A program made the position numbers and the translations under genes. The notes under the pieces were generated by a model. That model worked only from the letters and a program-made list of their open reading frames with translations, was not told the origin of the DNA and made no database searches. This document shows positions 7,941 to 17,104 of a DNA stretch of 40,354 nt, one piece after another (positions within the stretch are counted from its first letter, which is position 1; each line of letters opens with the position of its first letter). The stretch comes from Candidatus Blautia avicola (GTDB lineage: Bacteria; Bacillota; Clostridia; Lachnospirales; Lachnospiraceae), in the NCBI GenBank assembly GCA_019120515.1, contig DWUY01000090.1, positions 1 through 40,354 of the forward strand, read 5' to 3'.

Positions 7941-9686
7941 CTATGATTCCAGTCTCCACCCGGCGCTTTGCTGCTGAAGCTCTACCATACGGCAAAACAG
8001 ACCGCCCCGGGCCATCAGTTCCGCCGGAGAGCCTTCCTCAGCCACCCGGCCCTCTGCCAGGACCACGATCTTATCTGCGGCCTCCACCGTACGCATCCGG
8101 TGGGCAATGACCAGTACGGTCTTGCCTGCCAGCAGATGGGACAGGGCTTCCTGCACCTTGGTCTCGTTTTCTACATCCAGGCTGGCGGTAGCCTCGTCAA
8201 GAAGTATGATAGGAGCGTCCTTCAGCAGAGCCCTGGCAATAGAGATCCGCTGCCGCTCCCCGCCGGAAAGCCGGGCTCCGTTTTCCCCGATAGGCGTATC
8301 GTAACCCTCAGGCAGTCTCCTGATAAATTCTTCGCAGTTTGCGGCTTTTGCCGCTGCCCGTACCTCTTCATTTGTAGCCCCATGTCTGCCAAGGCGGATA
8401 TTTTCCATCACTGTGTCATCAAATAGTACAACGTCCTGAAAGACCATGGAGTAATCTCTCAGAAGCACCTCCGGATCTACTGTGGAAATATCCACTCCTC
8501 CTACTTTGACTGCACCTTTATCAATATCCCAAAGCCTTGCGGCCAGCCGGGCACAGGTACTTTTTCCTGAACCGGAAGGACCTACCAGCGCCGTAACCTC
8601 TCCTTCTTTTGCCGTAAAGCTCACATCATGAAGGACTTCCTTTTCATCATAGGCAAAGCCCACATGTTCAAATACAATGTCATGGTCTTTGGGTGCAAAT
8701 GTTCCGGAGCCTTCTGCCACAGGTGTTTCATAAATTTCCATCATGCGGTCAGCGGACACCTGGGAGATAAACATCTCCGCAATAAGGGCCAGGCTCTGGT
8801 CAAAGGGAGCATAGATCCTTGTAATGACCAGCAGGAAAAGAAAAAGCAGCATAAAATCAATGGAACCGGACAGGATCAGATCAGCTCCAACAAGGATGGT
8901 GGTGGCTACCCCCATGCGCATGATCACACTGGCAGCATTGACAAAAAGGCCGGTGCCCAGTTCCCCGCGGATCATCACCCGCTCATGTTCATCGATCTTC
9001 TGGTTCAGGCCTTCCAGATACCGCTCTTCCTGATTTGTGGCACGGATCTCCCGGATATTTTCCAATGCCTCCTGAATACCGTCTGATACACGGACAGCGG
9101 CCTTTTTTGTCCGCTGGGCGCTGCGGGCAGCGGTTTTCCGGCTTCCAAACAGCAGGCCAAAAGCTGCCGGCACGCCCCACAGGCAGGCGATGGCCAGCCG
9201 CCAGTCGTACAGGAGAAGGCAGATTGCAATGACTCCAGTGGAGATATAAGCGCCGTACAGGTATCCCAGCACATGGGACCACACATGTTCCATCCGATTT
9301 ACATCTCCCATGATGGTCTCCGTAAGATCCGCCAGATCCCGTTTTCCGAAATATCCCAGAGGAAGCTTCCGAAGCCGTTCCGCCAGGCTAAGACGTGTGG
9401 TCTTCACTTCATTATATACCAGTCCGTAGGTTGCTTTATACTGCTGCAGATGGGTCACAAAGGAAAGAAGGACAAAAAGCAGTACCAGTCCCACAGCTGG
9501 AACTATCCCGGGCAGAGGCGCTCCCTTGGTCAGGGTTTCCATAAAACCGGACATCAGCAGGTACAGGATACCCACGCCTCCCATAACCACCAGATTAACG
9601 ATCACTGTCCAGAATGCGCCTTTTTTCGTATTTTCCACACCCTGGTCAGTAAGAGCATATTTTCGCTGAAATTTTTTACTGAACAT
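7941..9686 (-). CDS. ABC exporter, fused permease/ATPase (half-transporter)
   Basis: Walker A GPSGSGKST, signature LSGGERQR, Walker B IILLDEATASLD, N-terminal TM domain. Confidence 0.95.
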   Translation of the reverse strand: MFSKKFQRKYALTDQGVENTKKGAFWTVIVNLVVMGGVGILYLLMSGFMETLTKGAPLPGIVPAVGLVLLFVLLSFVTHLQQYKATYGLVYNEVKTTRLSLAERLRKLPLGYFGKRDLADLTETIMGDVNRMEHVWSHVLGYLYGAYISTGVIAICLLLYDWRLAIACLWGVPAAFGLLFGSRKTAARSAQRTKKAAVRVSDGIQEALENIREIRATNQEERYLEGLNQKIDEHERVMIRGELGTGLFVNAASVIMRMGVATTILVGADLILSGSIDFMLLFLFLLVITRIYAPFDQSLALIAEMFISQVSADRMMEIYETPVAEGSGTFAPKDHDIVFEHVGFAYDEKEVLHDVSFTAKEGEVTALVGPSGSGKSTCARLAARLWDIDKGAVKVGGVDISTVDPEVLLRDYSMVFQDVVLFDDTVMENIRLGRHGATNEEVRAAAKAANCEEFIRRLPEGYDTPIGENGARLSGGERQRISIARALLKDAPIILLDEATASLDVENETKVQEALSHLLAGKTVLVIAHRMRTVEAADKIVVLAEGRVAEEGSPAELMARGGLFCRMVELQQQSAGWRLES

Positions 9687-11489
9687 TTACTTTCCCTCTC
9701 TTTCACTGGTAATCTTCCACCGGACTGCCTGATTATAGTCCGCCCACATCCTGGAGTAGAGTCCTCCTGCTGCGGCAAGCTCATCATGAGAGCCCTGTTC
9801 CACTACCTGCCCTTTCTCCAGGACAATGGTCTTATCTGCCCCGACGACTGTAGAAAGACGGTGGGCGATCATGATAACGGTCCGCCCCTTTGTCAGTGTG
9901 GCAAAGGCTTTCTGGATCAGCACTTCGTTCTCGGGATCGGCAAATGCCGTGGCCTCATCCAGCACCACGATAGGCGCGTCCTTTAAAATAGCCCGCGCCA
10001 GAGCGATACGCTGCTGCTCCCCGCCGGAGAGGTAGGTTCCCTCTGTACCGATCTGAGTGTCCAGACCCTCGGGAAGTTTTTCCAGGATATCTTTGCACTG
10101 AGCTGCCATGAGCGCTTCCATTACCTGTTCCCTTGTAGCTTCCGGCCTGGCAGCCCGGACATTTTCCAGAATGGATGCCTTAAACAGGCGGTTATTCTGG
10201 AATACAAAAGCCACCTGGTCCATAAGTACATGGGGATGGATCTGGGTCACGTCTACGCCTCCTACCTTCACAACTCCGGAAGCTGCGTCCCAGAACCTTG
10301 GTATCAGGCTGGCCGCCGTAGTCTTGCCTCCTCCTGAGGGTCCTACTAGTGCCACTGTCTGTCCCGGCTCTGCGGTAAAGGAAACATGAGACAGGGCCGG
10401 GCTCTCTCCGCCCTCATAGGTAAAGCTCACATCATTGAATTCTACCCGGTTATCCCTGGGCGTCTGGGGATTCACAGGCGCTTCCTGGACAGGAGCCTCC
10501 ATTACCTGATCGATACGTCCCAGAGCAGTAGCTGCCAGCATCATACCGGAAGCCGCAAACATGATCTTCGCCAGCGCAGTGGATATAATAGCGGAAAACA
10601 CTGCATAAAAAGCAAAATTTGCGACAAATGCGGAAAAGTTTCCGCTGTCCAGAGCTTCCGGGGCCAGAAACAGAGCCGCCGGGACTAAAAATACAAAGGC
10701 GCCCTCGGTAAAAGTAAGGTTCATGGCCTGGGGAACCCGGCACACATCTGACTGGTAATGCTCAGCCTTTGTACTGTAATCCTCAATAGCCTGCTGAAAA
10801 GCTCTGAAAGAATAGACGGTCTGCTGAAAGATCTTGACTACAGGGATCCCCCGGACGTATTCCGTACCCGCCTTGGTCATCCGGTCCTGAGCCGCCTGAT
10901 ATTCTGCCATAAGGCCGGCGTTTTTGCCTCCCATCATGGAGAACATGGCGATCACAGAGATCACTGCCGCCAGCAGGCAGGCTGCCCCCATTCTCCAGTC
11001 AAAAACAAACATCAGCACCAGCATAGACAAAAACAGCACCACAGTACCTACGATATCCGCCAGGTTGTGGGCCAGGAGAGTCTCTGTATCTGCCGCTGCC
11101 GCATCCAGTCTGCTCCGGATCAGACCGGAAGCATTGGAGTCAAAAAATCCCAGGGGAGCTTTCATCACATGGGCCACCCCCTGCTTCCGGATGTTTTCCG
11201 CAGTGCGGAAAGCCGCCAGATGGGTACACATCAGTCCTGCAAAATACAGAACAATACCTCCCACTGCAAAAGCGAACGCCATCCATCCGTACCGGGTAAC
11301 ACTTTGGGCCTGTGTCCATTCCGGCGCCACAGCGATCAGGTCCCGGGCAGCCAGCCAAATGCAGATATAGGGCGCCATACTCAGCAGCATAGATACTGCC
11401 GATAAGGTCAGTCCCAGAAAGGTCAGACACTTATAGCTGCCGGCATAATCCAGCAAAACCCCTAGCTCACTCTTTTTCTTTCTTTTCAT
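9687..11489 (-). CDS. ABC exporter, fused permease/ATPase (partner half-transporter)
   Basis: Walker A GPSGGGKTT, signature LSGGEQQR, Walker B IVVLDEATAF; adjacent to 7941-9686. Confidence 0.95.
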   Translation of the reverse strand: MKRKKKSELGVLLDYAGSYKCLTFLGLTLSAVSMLLSMAPYICIWLAARDLIAVAPEWTQAQSVTRYGWMAFAFAVGGIVLYFAGLMCTHLAAFRTAENIRKQGVAHVMKAPLGFFDSNASGLIRSRLDAAAADTETLLAHNLADIVGTVVLFLSMLVLMFVFDWRMGAACLLAAVISVIAMFSMMGGKNAGLMAEYQAAQDRMTKAGTEYVRGIPVVKIFQQTVYSFRAFQQAIEDYSTKAEHYQSDVCRVPQAMNLTFTEGAFVFLVPAALFLAPEALDSGNFSAFVANFAFYAVFSAIISTALAKIMFAASGMMLAATALGRIDQVMEAPVQEAPVNPQTPRDNRVEFNDVSFTYEGGESPALSHVSFTAEPGQTVALVGPSGGGKTTAASLIPRFWDAASGVVKVGGVDVTQIHPHVLMDQVAFVFQNNRLFKASILENVRAARPEATREQVMEALMAAQCKDILEKLPEGLDTQIGTEGTYLSGGEQQRIALARAILKDAPIVVLDEATAFADPENEVLIQKAFATLTKGRTVIMIAHRLSTVVGADKTIVLEKGQVVEQGSHDELAAAGGLYSRMWADYNQAVRWKITSEREGK

Positions 11490-11508
11490 GATGTACCTCC
11501 TATATAAA

Positions 11509-11524
11509 GTTAGTTTTCGCTAAC
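11509..11524. promoter_or_regulatory. Operator-like palindrome upstream of ABC exporter pair
   Basis: GTTAGTTTTCGCTAAC, 14/16 identical to 7738-7753. Confidence 0.55.
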
Positions 11525-11654
11525 CAGCGAACAAAAAAAATATATTCCTCAGGAACTGTGGCGCTGATCAAAAGAGAGGATATTTATAGATTTTATTCCT
11601 GGCATATGATTAATACCACAGTTCCGGCCCCTGCCTGAGATACTCTTATGGCAG

Positions 11655-12284
11655 TTAAGGCTCTATCAGTTTCATCCAGCCGGCCGTATAGAAGGACCGG
11701 AGTTTCTCCACGTCCCGCATGGCCTGTTCCCGGGGAATATCGTGGATCACGATCTCGAAAATACCGTTAAACATGCCGCTGGCGATAATATGACACAGAG
11801 ACCGGTCCAGTTCGGGAATAGTGTGTCCCAGCCGCCGGAGTACTTCCATATATTGCAAAGTAGATTCCACTTCCACCTCCACCATATCGTGGACAAAATG
11901 CTCATAGCTGGTGCCTTCTGCTCCGCACAGCAGCAGTTTTACAGGCTCCCGGTGCTGACAGATGTAGTCCACCATCCAATGGACACAGGATCCGGATTCC
12001 ACCCCCATATGTTCCGGCTGCTCTTCTTCCGGAAGCTGGGCAAAGGAAATCTGGGCTTCCATAAACTTTCCCATCAGGGCCGCGGCATGAGGTTCTACGA
12101 TAGAGGCAAACAGCGCCGCCTTGCTGGAAAAATAACCGTAAAAAGCCCCTGTGGTTACTCCTGCGTGTTTCACGATCTGCCGCAGGGACGCTCCCTGGAA
12201 TCCTTTTTCAGAAAATTCCTCCAAAGCAGCCTGCTGGATTTTTTCCAATGTATCTGATAAATTTTCCTGCATAACAGCCTCCAT
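11655..12284 (-). CDS. TetR/AcrR family transcriptional regulator
   Basis: N-terminal HTH IQQAALEEFSEKGFQGASLRQIVKHAGVTTGAFYGYFSSKAALF. Confidence 0.93.
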   Translation of the reverse strand: MEAVMQENLSDTLEKIQQAALEEFSEKGFQGASLRQIVKHAGVTTGAFYGYFSSKAALFASIVEPHAAALMGKFMEAQISFAQLPEEEQPEHMGVESGSCVHWMVDYICQHREPVKLLLCGAEGTSYEHFVHDMVEVEVESTLQYMEVLRRLGHTIPELDRSLCHIIASGMFNGIFEIVIHDIPREQAMRDVEKLRSFYTAGWMKLIEP

Positions 12285-12290
12285 GTAACA

Positions 12291-12315
12291 GTGCTATATA
12301 ACAATGTTATAGTAC
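12291..12315. promoter_or_regulatory. Palindromic operator upstream of the tetR-type gene
   Basis: GTGCTATATAACAATGTTATAGTAC containing ATAACA-A-TGTTAT (12298-12310). Confidence 0.5.
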
Positions 12316-12507
12316 ACCTGCCAGATACTCCTGTCAAGGAAAATATTCGGAACCTGTTTTTATCTTTGGAAACCGGATTTCGATTTGACAATCCCTGTGC
12401 TGACTGCTAATATTTTTCTGATAAAATTACTTAAAGACGCTGTCACATGGACCATACTCCAGGTATCTTTTGACTAAGGAGGCAGCGCCGGGAAAGGATC
12501 TGTTTTC

Positions 12508-13752
12508 ATGAACTCTTTAAGAAAAATATACTGCAGGGGTTTTCAGACAGTTTTCAAAGCTGCCCTTCCCTTTCTGCCCTACCGGAAACCAAAGATCGTC
12601 AACAGTGTGAAAGCCCTGCCGGAAGTCATGCAAAAGAAGAAATGTACCAAAGTCCTGATCATCACAGATGCCGGCATAAGGAAGCTTGGATTGACCGGAC
12701 GTCTGGAAAAAGCCCTGGCAGATGCAGGGATCCCTTATTGTATCTATGACAAAACTGTAGCTAATCCTACCACTGATAATGTATCGGAAGCCATGACTCT
12801 GTATCTGGAGGAGGGCTGCGACTGTATCATCGGCTTCGGCGGCGGCTCCAGTATGGACTGTGCCAAGGCAACCGGAGCCCGCATTGCTAAGCCAAAACAA
12901 TCTCTGGCCAAAATGAAGGGGATCTTAAAGGTCCATAAAAAACTGCCGCTTCTCATGGCAGTTCCCACTACAGCCGGAACCGGAAGTGAAACTACCCTGG
13001 CCGCAGTGATCACCGACGCCCAGACCCGGCATAAATATCCTATTAACGATTTCTGTCTGATCCCCAGGTATGCAGTCCTGGATCCCAAGGTCACTTTAAG
13101 CCTGCCTCCCTTTATCACTGCCACTACCGGCATGGATGCTCTTACCCATGCAGTAGAAGCATATATTGGAAATTCTACTACCTATGGAACCCGGAAAGAC
13201 GCTTTACTGGCAGTGCAGTTGATCTTTGAAAATATCTATACTGCATATGAAGAGGGAGGCAGCGTGGAAACCCGCCGTAACATGCCCCATGCTTCTTTTT
13301 ATGCAGGCTGTGCCTTCACCAAGTCCTATGTGGGGTACGTCCACGCCATCGCCCATTCGCTGGGAGGAGAATATAATGTTCCCCATGGATTTGCCAATGC
13401 AGTGATCCTGCCTATGATGCTGGAGGCTTACGGAGAGAAGATCCACAAAAAACTGGCCCGGCTGGCAGCTGCCGCAGGTCTGGCAGATCCGGATACCCCG
13501 GACTATGATGCCGCCAAAAGGTTTATACAAGCCATCAAAGATATGAAAAAGCACTTTGGCATTGGCGACCGGATCCCCCAGATCCGGGAAACGGATATTC
13601 CCAAGCTGGCGCACTACGCCGACAAAGAGGCCAATCCCCTCTATCCCGTGCCTGTACTTATGAATGCTGCCGAGCTGGAGCCATTCTATTACCGGCTGAT
13701 GGATACCGGAGAAAATGATGAGGATAAAGAGGTTCAGGAAAGGAGAGATTGA
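12508..13752 (+). CDS. Iron-containing alcohol dehydrogenase
   Basis: GFGGGSSMDCAKA, PTTAGTGSETT, AHSLGGEYNVPHGFANAVILP (metal-binding His). Confidence 0.94.
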   Translation: MNSLRKIYCRGFQTVFKAALPFLPYRKPKIVNSVKALPEVMQKKKCTKVLIITDAGIRKLGLTGRLEKALADAGIPYCIYDKTVANPTTDNVSEAMTLYLEEGCDCIIGFGGGSSMDCAKATGARIAKPKQSLAKMKGILKVHKKLPLLMAVPTTAGTGSETTLAAVITDAQTRHKYPINDFCLIPRYAVLDPKVTLSLPPFITATTGMDALTHAVEAYIGNSTTYGTRKDALLAVQLIFENIYTAYEEGGSVETRRNMPHASFYAGCAFTKSYVGYVHAIAHSLGGEYNVPHGFANAVILPMMLEAYGEKIHKKLARLAAAAGLADPDTPDYDAAKRFIQAIKDMKKHFGIGDRIPQIRETDIPKLAHYADKEANPLYPVPVLMNAAELEPFYYRLMDTGENDEDKEVQERRD

Positions 13753-13753
13753 A

Positions 13754-15133
13754 ATGACGGAAAAAGAAATAAATGATATCGTTGTGAGACAGAGAAACTA
13801 TTTTCAGACCGGAGCCACTCTTCCTGTGGACATGCGGATAGCCGGCCTGCGCCGCCTTTACGCAGCTGTTTCCCAGAATGAAAAAGAAATCCAGGATGCG
13901 CTTAAAAAGGATCTGGGCAAAAGCGGATTTGAAAGTTATATGTGCGAAACCGGTCTGGTATTAGAAGAGATCAGTTATATGCTGAAGCATATCCGCAGCT
14001 TTTCCAGAGAAAAAAGAAGACGGACGCCACTGGCCCAGTTTCATTCCCGAAGCTACCAGAAACCATCTCCCTACGGCGTTGCACTGATCATGAGTCCCTG
14101 GAATTATCCCTTTATGCTCACCCTTTCTCCTTTGGTGGATGCCCTGGCTGCGGGAAACACTGCTGTAGTGAAGCCCAGCGCCTATTCCCCACACACCAGC
14201 CGTGTGATCCTGGATATCCTTTCCCAGTGCTTTGATCCCCGGTATGTGGCTGTGGTCACTGGCGGAAGAGCCGAAAATACCTGTCTTCTCCAGGAACACT
14301 TCGACTATATCTTTTTCACCGGCAGCCAGTCTGTGGGAAAAGAGGTTATGCGGAAAGCTGCGGAACATCTGACGCCTATTACCCTGGAACTTGGGGGAAA
14401 AAGTCCCTGTATCGTGGATAAGACCGCTGATCTGAAGCTTGCCGCCAGACGGATTGTTTTCGGGAAATATCTAAACTGCGGCCAGACCTGTGTGGCCCCT
14501 GATTACGTTTACTGCCACCGTTCCATAAAAGACCGGCTGATCAAAGAAGTGCAGGAACAGATCCGGAAACAGTATGGCAGCCGGCCTCTGGACAATCCGG
14601 ATTACGGAAAGATCATCAACGAAAAACACTTTGACCGGATCCTTGGGCTGATCGATAAAAAGAAAGTGGTCCAGGGAGGTAACTCTGACCGGAAGACACT
14701 GCGTATTGAGCCTACGGTCCTTGACAACGTAAGTTTTTCCGATCCGGTGATGCAGGAAGAGATCTTCGGCCCTCTCATGCCTGTTCTGGTATTTGACAGT
14801 CTGGAAGAAGTGATCTCCAGAGTCAACTCCATGCCTCATCCTCTGGCTCTTTATCTCTTTACCTCTGACAAAGCAGCGGCAAAAGAAATCACCGCCCGCT
14901 GCGGATTCGGCGGCGGATGTATCAATGACACCATCATCCACCTGGCTACCACGGAAATGGGCTTCGGAGGATTTGGGGAAAGCGGCATGGGAGCTTATCA
15001 CGGAAAGACCGGCTTCGACACCTTCACCCATTATAAGAGCATTGTAGATAAAAAAACCTGGCTGGACCTGCCCATGCGCTATCAGCCCTACCGGCAGCTC
15101 CACGAAAAAATGGTGCGTTTTTTCTTAAAATAA
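13754..15133 (+). CDS. Aldehyde dehydrogenase family protein
   Basis: SPWNYPFMLTLSPLVDALAAGNTAVVKPS, ELGGKSPCIV, catalytic NCGQTCVAPDY; RBS AGGAGAG before ATG at 13754. Confidence 0.94.
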   Translation: MTEKEINDIVVRQRNYFQTGATLPVDMRIAGLRRLYAAVSQNEKEIQDALKKDLGKSGFESYMCETGLVLEEISYMLKHIRSFSREKRRRTPLAQFHSRSYQKPSPYGVALIMSPWNYPFMLTLSPLVDALAAGNTAVVKPSAYSPHTSRVILDILSQCFDPRYVAVVTGGRAENTCLLQEHFDYIFFTGSQSVGKEVMRKAAEHLTPITLELGGKSPCIVDKTADLKLAARRIVFGKYLNCGQTCVAPDYVYCHRSIKDRLIKEVQEQIRKQYGSRPLDNPDYGKIINEKHFDRILGLIDKKKVVQGGNSDRKTLRIEPTVLDNVSFSDPVMQEEIFGPLMPVLVFDSLEEVISRVNSMPHPLALYLFTSDKAAAKEITARCGFGGGCINDTIIHLATTEMGFGGFGESGMGAYHGKTGFDTFTHYKSIVDKKTWLDLPMRYQPYRQLHEKMVRFFLK

Positions 15134-15137
15134 AAGA

Positions 15138-15351
15138 CAGCCCCGGAAAACATGTGTCGAGATATCGTGCTGCCGCATTAAGCGTATTTCAGGAATATTT
15201 ATATATTTTATGCGAATTTGTCGAGCATAGCTTTGAGACCATAGGCTCAAAGCGGCACAGACTGAGCAAGAAAATATATAAATATTCTCAATTTTGCTTA
15301 TTGCGGCAGCGCCATATCCTGAACTTCTGTTTTCCGGGGCTGCCTTTTTTT
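15138..15351 (+). terminator. Terminator-like inverted repeat whose loop is occupied by the dispersed palindromic element
   Basis: CAGCCCCGGAAAACA (15138-15152) pairs with TGTTTTCCGGGGCTG (15328-15342) followed by a T-run (15345-15351). Confidence 0.7.
15169..15310 (+). repeat. Dispersed ~140-bp palindromic element, copy 1
   Basis: About 90% identical to 19870-20011; outer stem, 17-bp inner stem, central hairpin GCTTTGAG/CTCAAAGC; compensatory changes between copies. Confidence 0.9.
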
Positions 15352-15366
15352 ATTCCATGATCTGTT

Positions 15367-16212
15367 TTATTTTACTTCTACCAGTTCAATGCGGAAGTTC
15401 AGTTCCTTGCCGGCCATTTCGTGGTTGGCGTCAAAAGTGATGGTAGTCTCGTCCTTTTCGGTTACGGTAACAGGGAAAGGCTGTCCATACTGATTGGAGA
15501 GATATACCCGCTGTCCTGCCTGAAGGTCCTCAGAACCTGGAAGCTGTGCGATCTCAAGGGTAAAGACGGCATTAGGATCCGGCATGCCGTAGGCTTCTTC
15601 CGGCATCAGATGAACGTCTACCACCTGGCCCACTTCCATATCTGCCACTGCCGCGTCAAATCCTCGGATCATCTGGCCTGCGCCGCAGATAAATTCCAGA
15701 GGTTCTCCCCGGTCATAAGAAGAATCAAACTGAGTCCCGTCATTAAAGGTCCCTCTGTAATGGGTACAGCAGGTCTTTCCTACGTTGCGCCCTGTAAGAG
15801 CAGGGCCCGCGCCGCAGGAGCCCCCGCAGTTTCCGCAGGTATGGCCTTCTTCATGATGGCCGCAGCTGTGGCCTTCCTCATGATGATGGTCACAATTTGC
15901 TCCGGTGGATACCAGTTCTCCTTTCAGATAGGCTTCCACTGCCTGATCTGCGTCTCCCTGGGCTCCGGCGCACAGTTCCACTCCGGCTTCTTCAAGGGCA
16001 GCCTGAGCGCCGCCGCCGATACCTCCGCAGATCAGCACATCTACATCCTGATCTGCCAGCAGCCCTGCAAGAGCGCCGTGGCCGGTTCCATTGGATCCGA
16101 TCACTTCACTGGAGATCACTTTGTTATCTTCAACTTCATACACCTTAAAAAATTCTGTTTTTCCAAAATGCTGGAAGATATTTCCATTGTCGTAAGTTAC
16201 AGCTATCTTCAT
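15367..16212 (-). CDS. Fusion protein: NifX/NifB-type dinitrogenase Fe-Mo cofactor domain + His/Cys-rich linker + FKBP-type PPIase (SlyD-like)
   Basis: N-term MKIAVTYDNGNIFQHFGKTEFFKVYEVEDNKV...VLICGGIGGGAQAALEEAGV; linker CDHHHEEGHSCGHHEEGHTCGNCGGSCG; C-term YRGTFNDGTQFDSSYDRGEPLEFICGAGQMIRGFDAAVADMEVGQ. Confidence 0.88.
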   Translation of the reverse strand: MKIAVTYDNGNIFQHFGKTEFFKVYEVEDNKVISSEVIGSNGTGHGALAGLLADQDVDVLICGGIGGGAQAALEEAGVELCAGAQGDADQAVEAYLKGELVSTGANCDHHHEEGHSCGHHEEGHTCGNCGGSCGAGPALTGRNVGKTCCTHYRGTFNDGTQFDSSYDRGEPLEFICGAGQMIRGFDAAVADMEVGQVVDVHLMPEEAYGMPDPNAVFTLEIAQLPGSEDLQAGQRVYLSNQYGQPFPVTVTEKDETTITFDANHEMAGKELNFRIELVEVK

Positions 16213-16352
16213 GTTCTTTCCTCATCTTTCTTCTTGGTTCCTGCCAGCCATAGTCGCCAAAGGGCGCTGTCACAAACTCGCAGCCTCTTCTACCATTATC
16301 CCTATTCCCGGCGTAATGTCAATACTCTAAAAAAGATTTAAAAAAATTCTTC

Positions 16353-16634
16353 CTACAGTCCGTTCCTGTAAATATCATTGATCACTGCCTGGGCATGTTC
16401 CAGTTCTTTTTTCTCCATGATCTGCTGCCGGTCGCTTAAGATAGCCAGCATTTCATCCACCACATCCTCGATCCTGGGATCTGTGACCCGGTACAGGTAT
16501 CCCAGCATTCTTGTAGACGTATAGTCTGTATTCATATACTTGTAAGCAATTTCCTTGCAGAATTTTTCCGGGTATCCTTTGTCCAGCAAAGCTTTATACA
16601 CTTCATCCGTTCTCTCTGTTCCCATCTTTCTCAC
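16353..16634 (-). CDS. Small conserved hypothetical protein
   Basis: 93-aa ORF, translationally coupled (ATGA-type overlap) to 16631-17086. Confidence 0.7.
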   Translation of the reverse strand: MRKMGTERTDEVYKALLDKGYPEKFCKEIAYKYMNTDYTSTRMLGYLYRVTDPRIEDVVDEMLAILSDRQQIMEKKELEHAQAVINDIYRNGL

Positions 16635-17086
16635 CCCTGGACTTTCTCAAACCGGTATTTCTGACGGATATCCGGATATTTTTCTTTGTCTACCTCGCTC
16701 ATAAACATGGCGTAAGGTCTGGCAGAAATTTTAAAGGGCGCGTAAAGTCCCTGATAGACCACCAGCATTTCCCCGGTTTCCGTATGCTGGGCAAAGGCAA
16801 GGACTTTATAGAGATATTCCGAGGTCTCCTGGGAAACCCACTCTCTCTTAAAATGCCGGACAATATCCCCCGGCCGTATATCTCTTTGCATTTCTTCCGG
16901 TACAGGTTCCGGCTCCGGTTCTGTATCCAGTTCCATATATTCTTCCCTGTCAAGAGAAATAGGTACTCCGGTTTTCCCTGTAATGTGGACGCCCCCGTAC
17001 CAGGTGCCTTCCACTTCGAAAATGTCTCCGATATCATATTCCGATGTGTATTCATCATTCTTCTTGATGATCCTGATCCTGCTCAT
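16631..17086 (-). CDS. DUF1653-containing protein
   Basis: C-terminal VLAFAQHTETGEMLVVYQGLYAPFKISARPYAMFMSEVD resembles DUF1653. Confidence 0.72.
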   Translation of the reverse strand: MSRIRIIKKNDEYTSEYDIGDIFEVEGTWYGGVHITGKTGVPISLDREEYMELDTEPEPEPVPEEMQRDIRPGDIVRHFKREWVSQETSEYLYKVLAFAQHTETGEMLVVYQGLYAPFKISARPYAMFMSEVDKEKYPDIRQKYRFEKVQG

Positions 17087-17104
17087 TCAAACTTCCTCCA
17101 GATT

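Noticed and set aside
9273-9986. 237-aa plus-strand ORF over the two ABC exporter genes
   Set aside because: Antisense to two strongly supported CDSs.
10758-11405. 215-aa plus-strand ORF
   Set aside because: Antisense to the ABC exporter TM domain; low-information composition.
14471-15103. 210-aa minus-strand ORF
   Set aside because: Antisense to aldehyde dehydrogenase.
15421-16341. 306-aa plus-strand ORF
   Set aside because: Antisense to the NifX-SlyD fusion gene, which has clear motifs.
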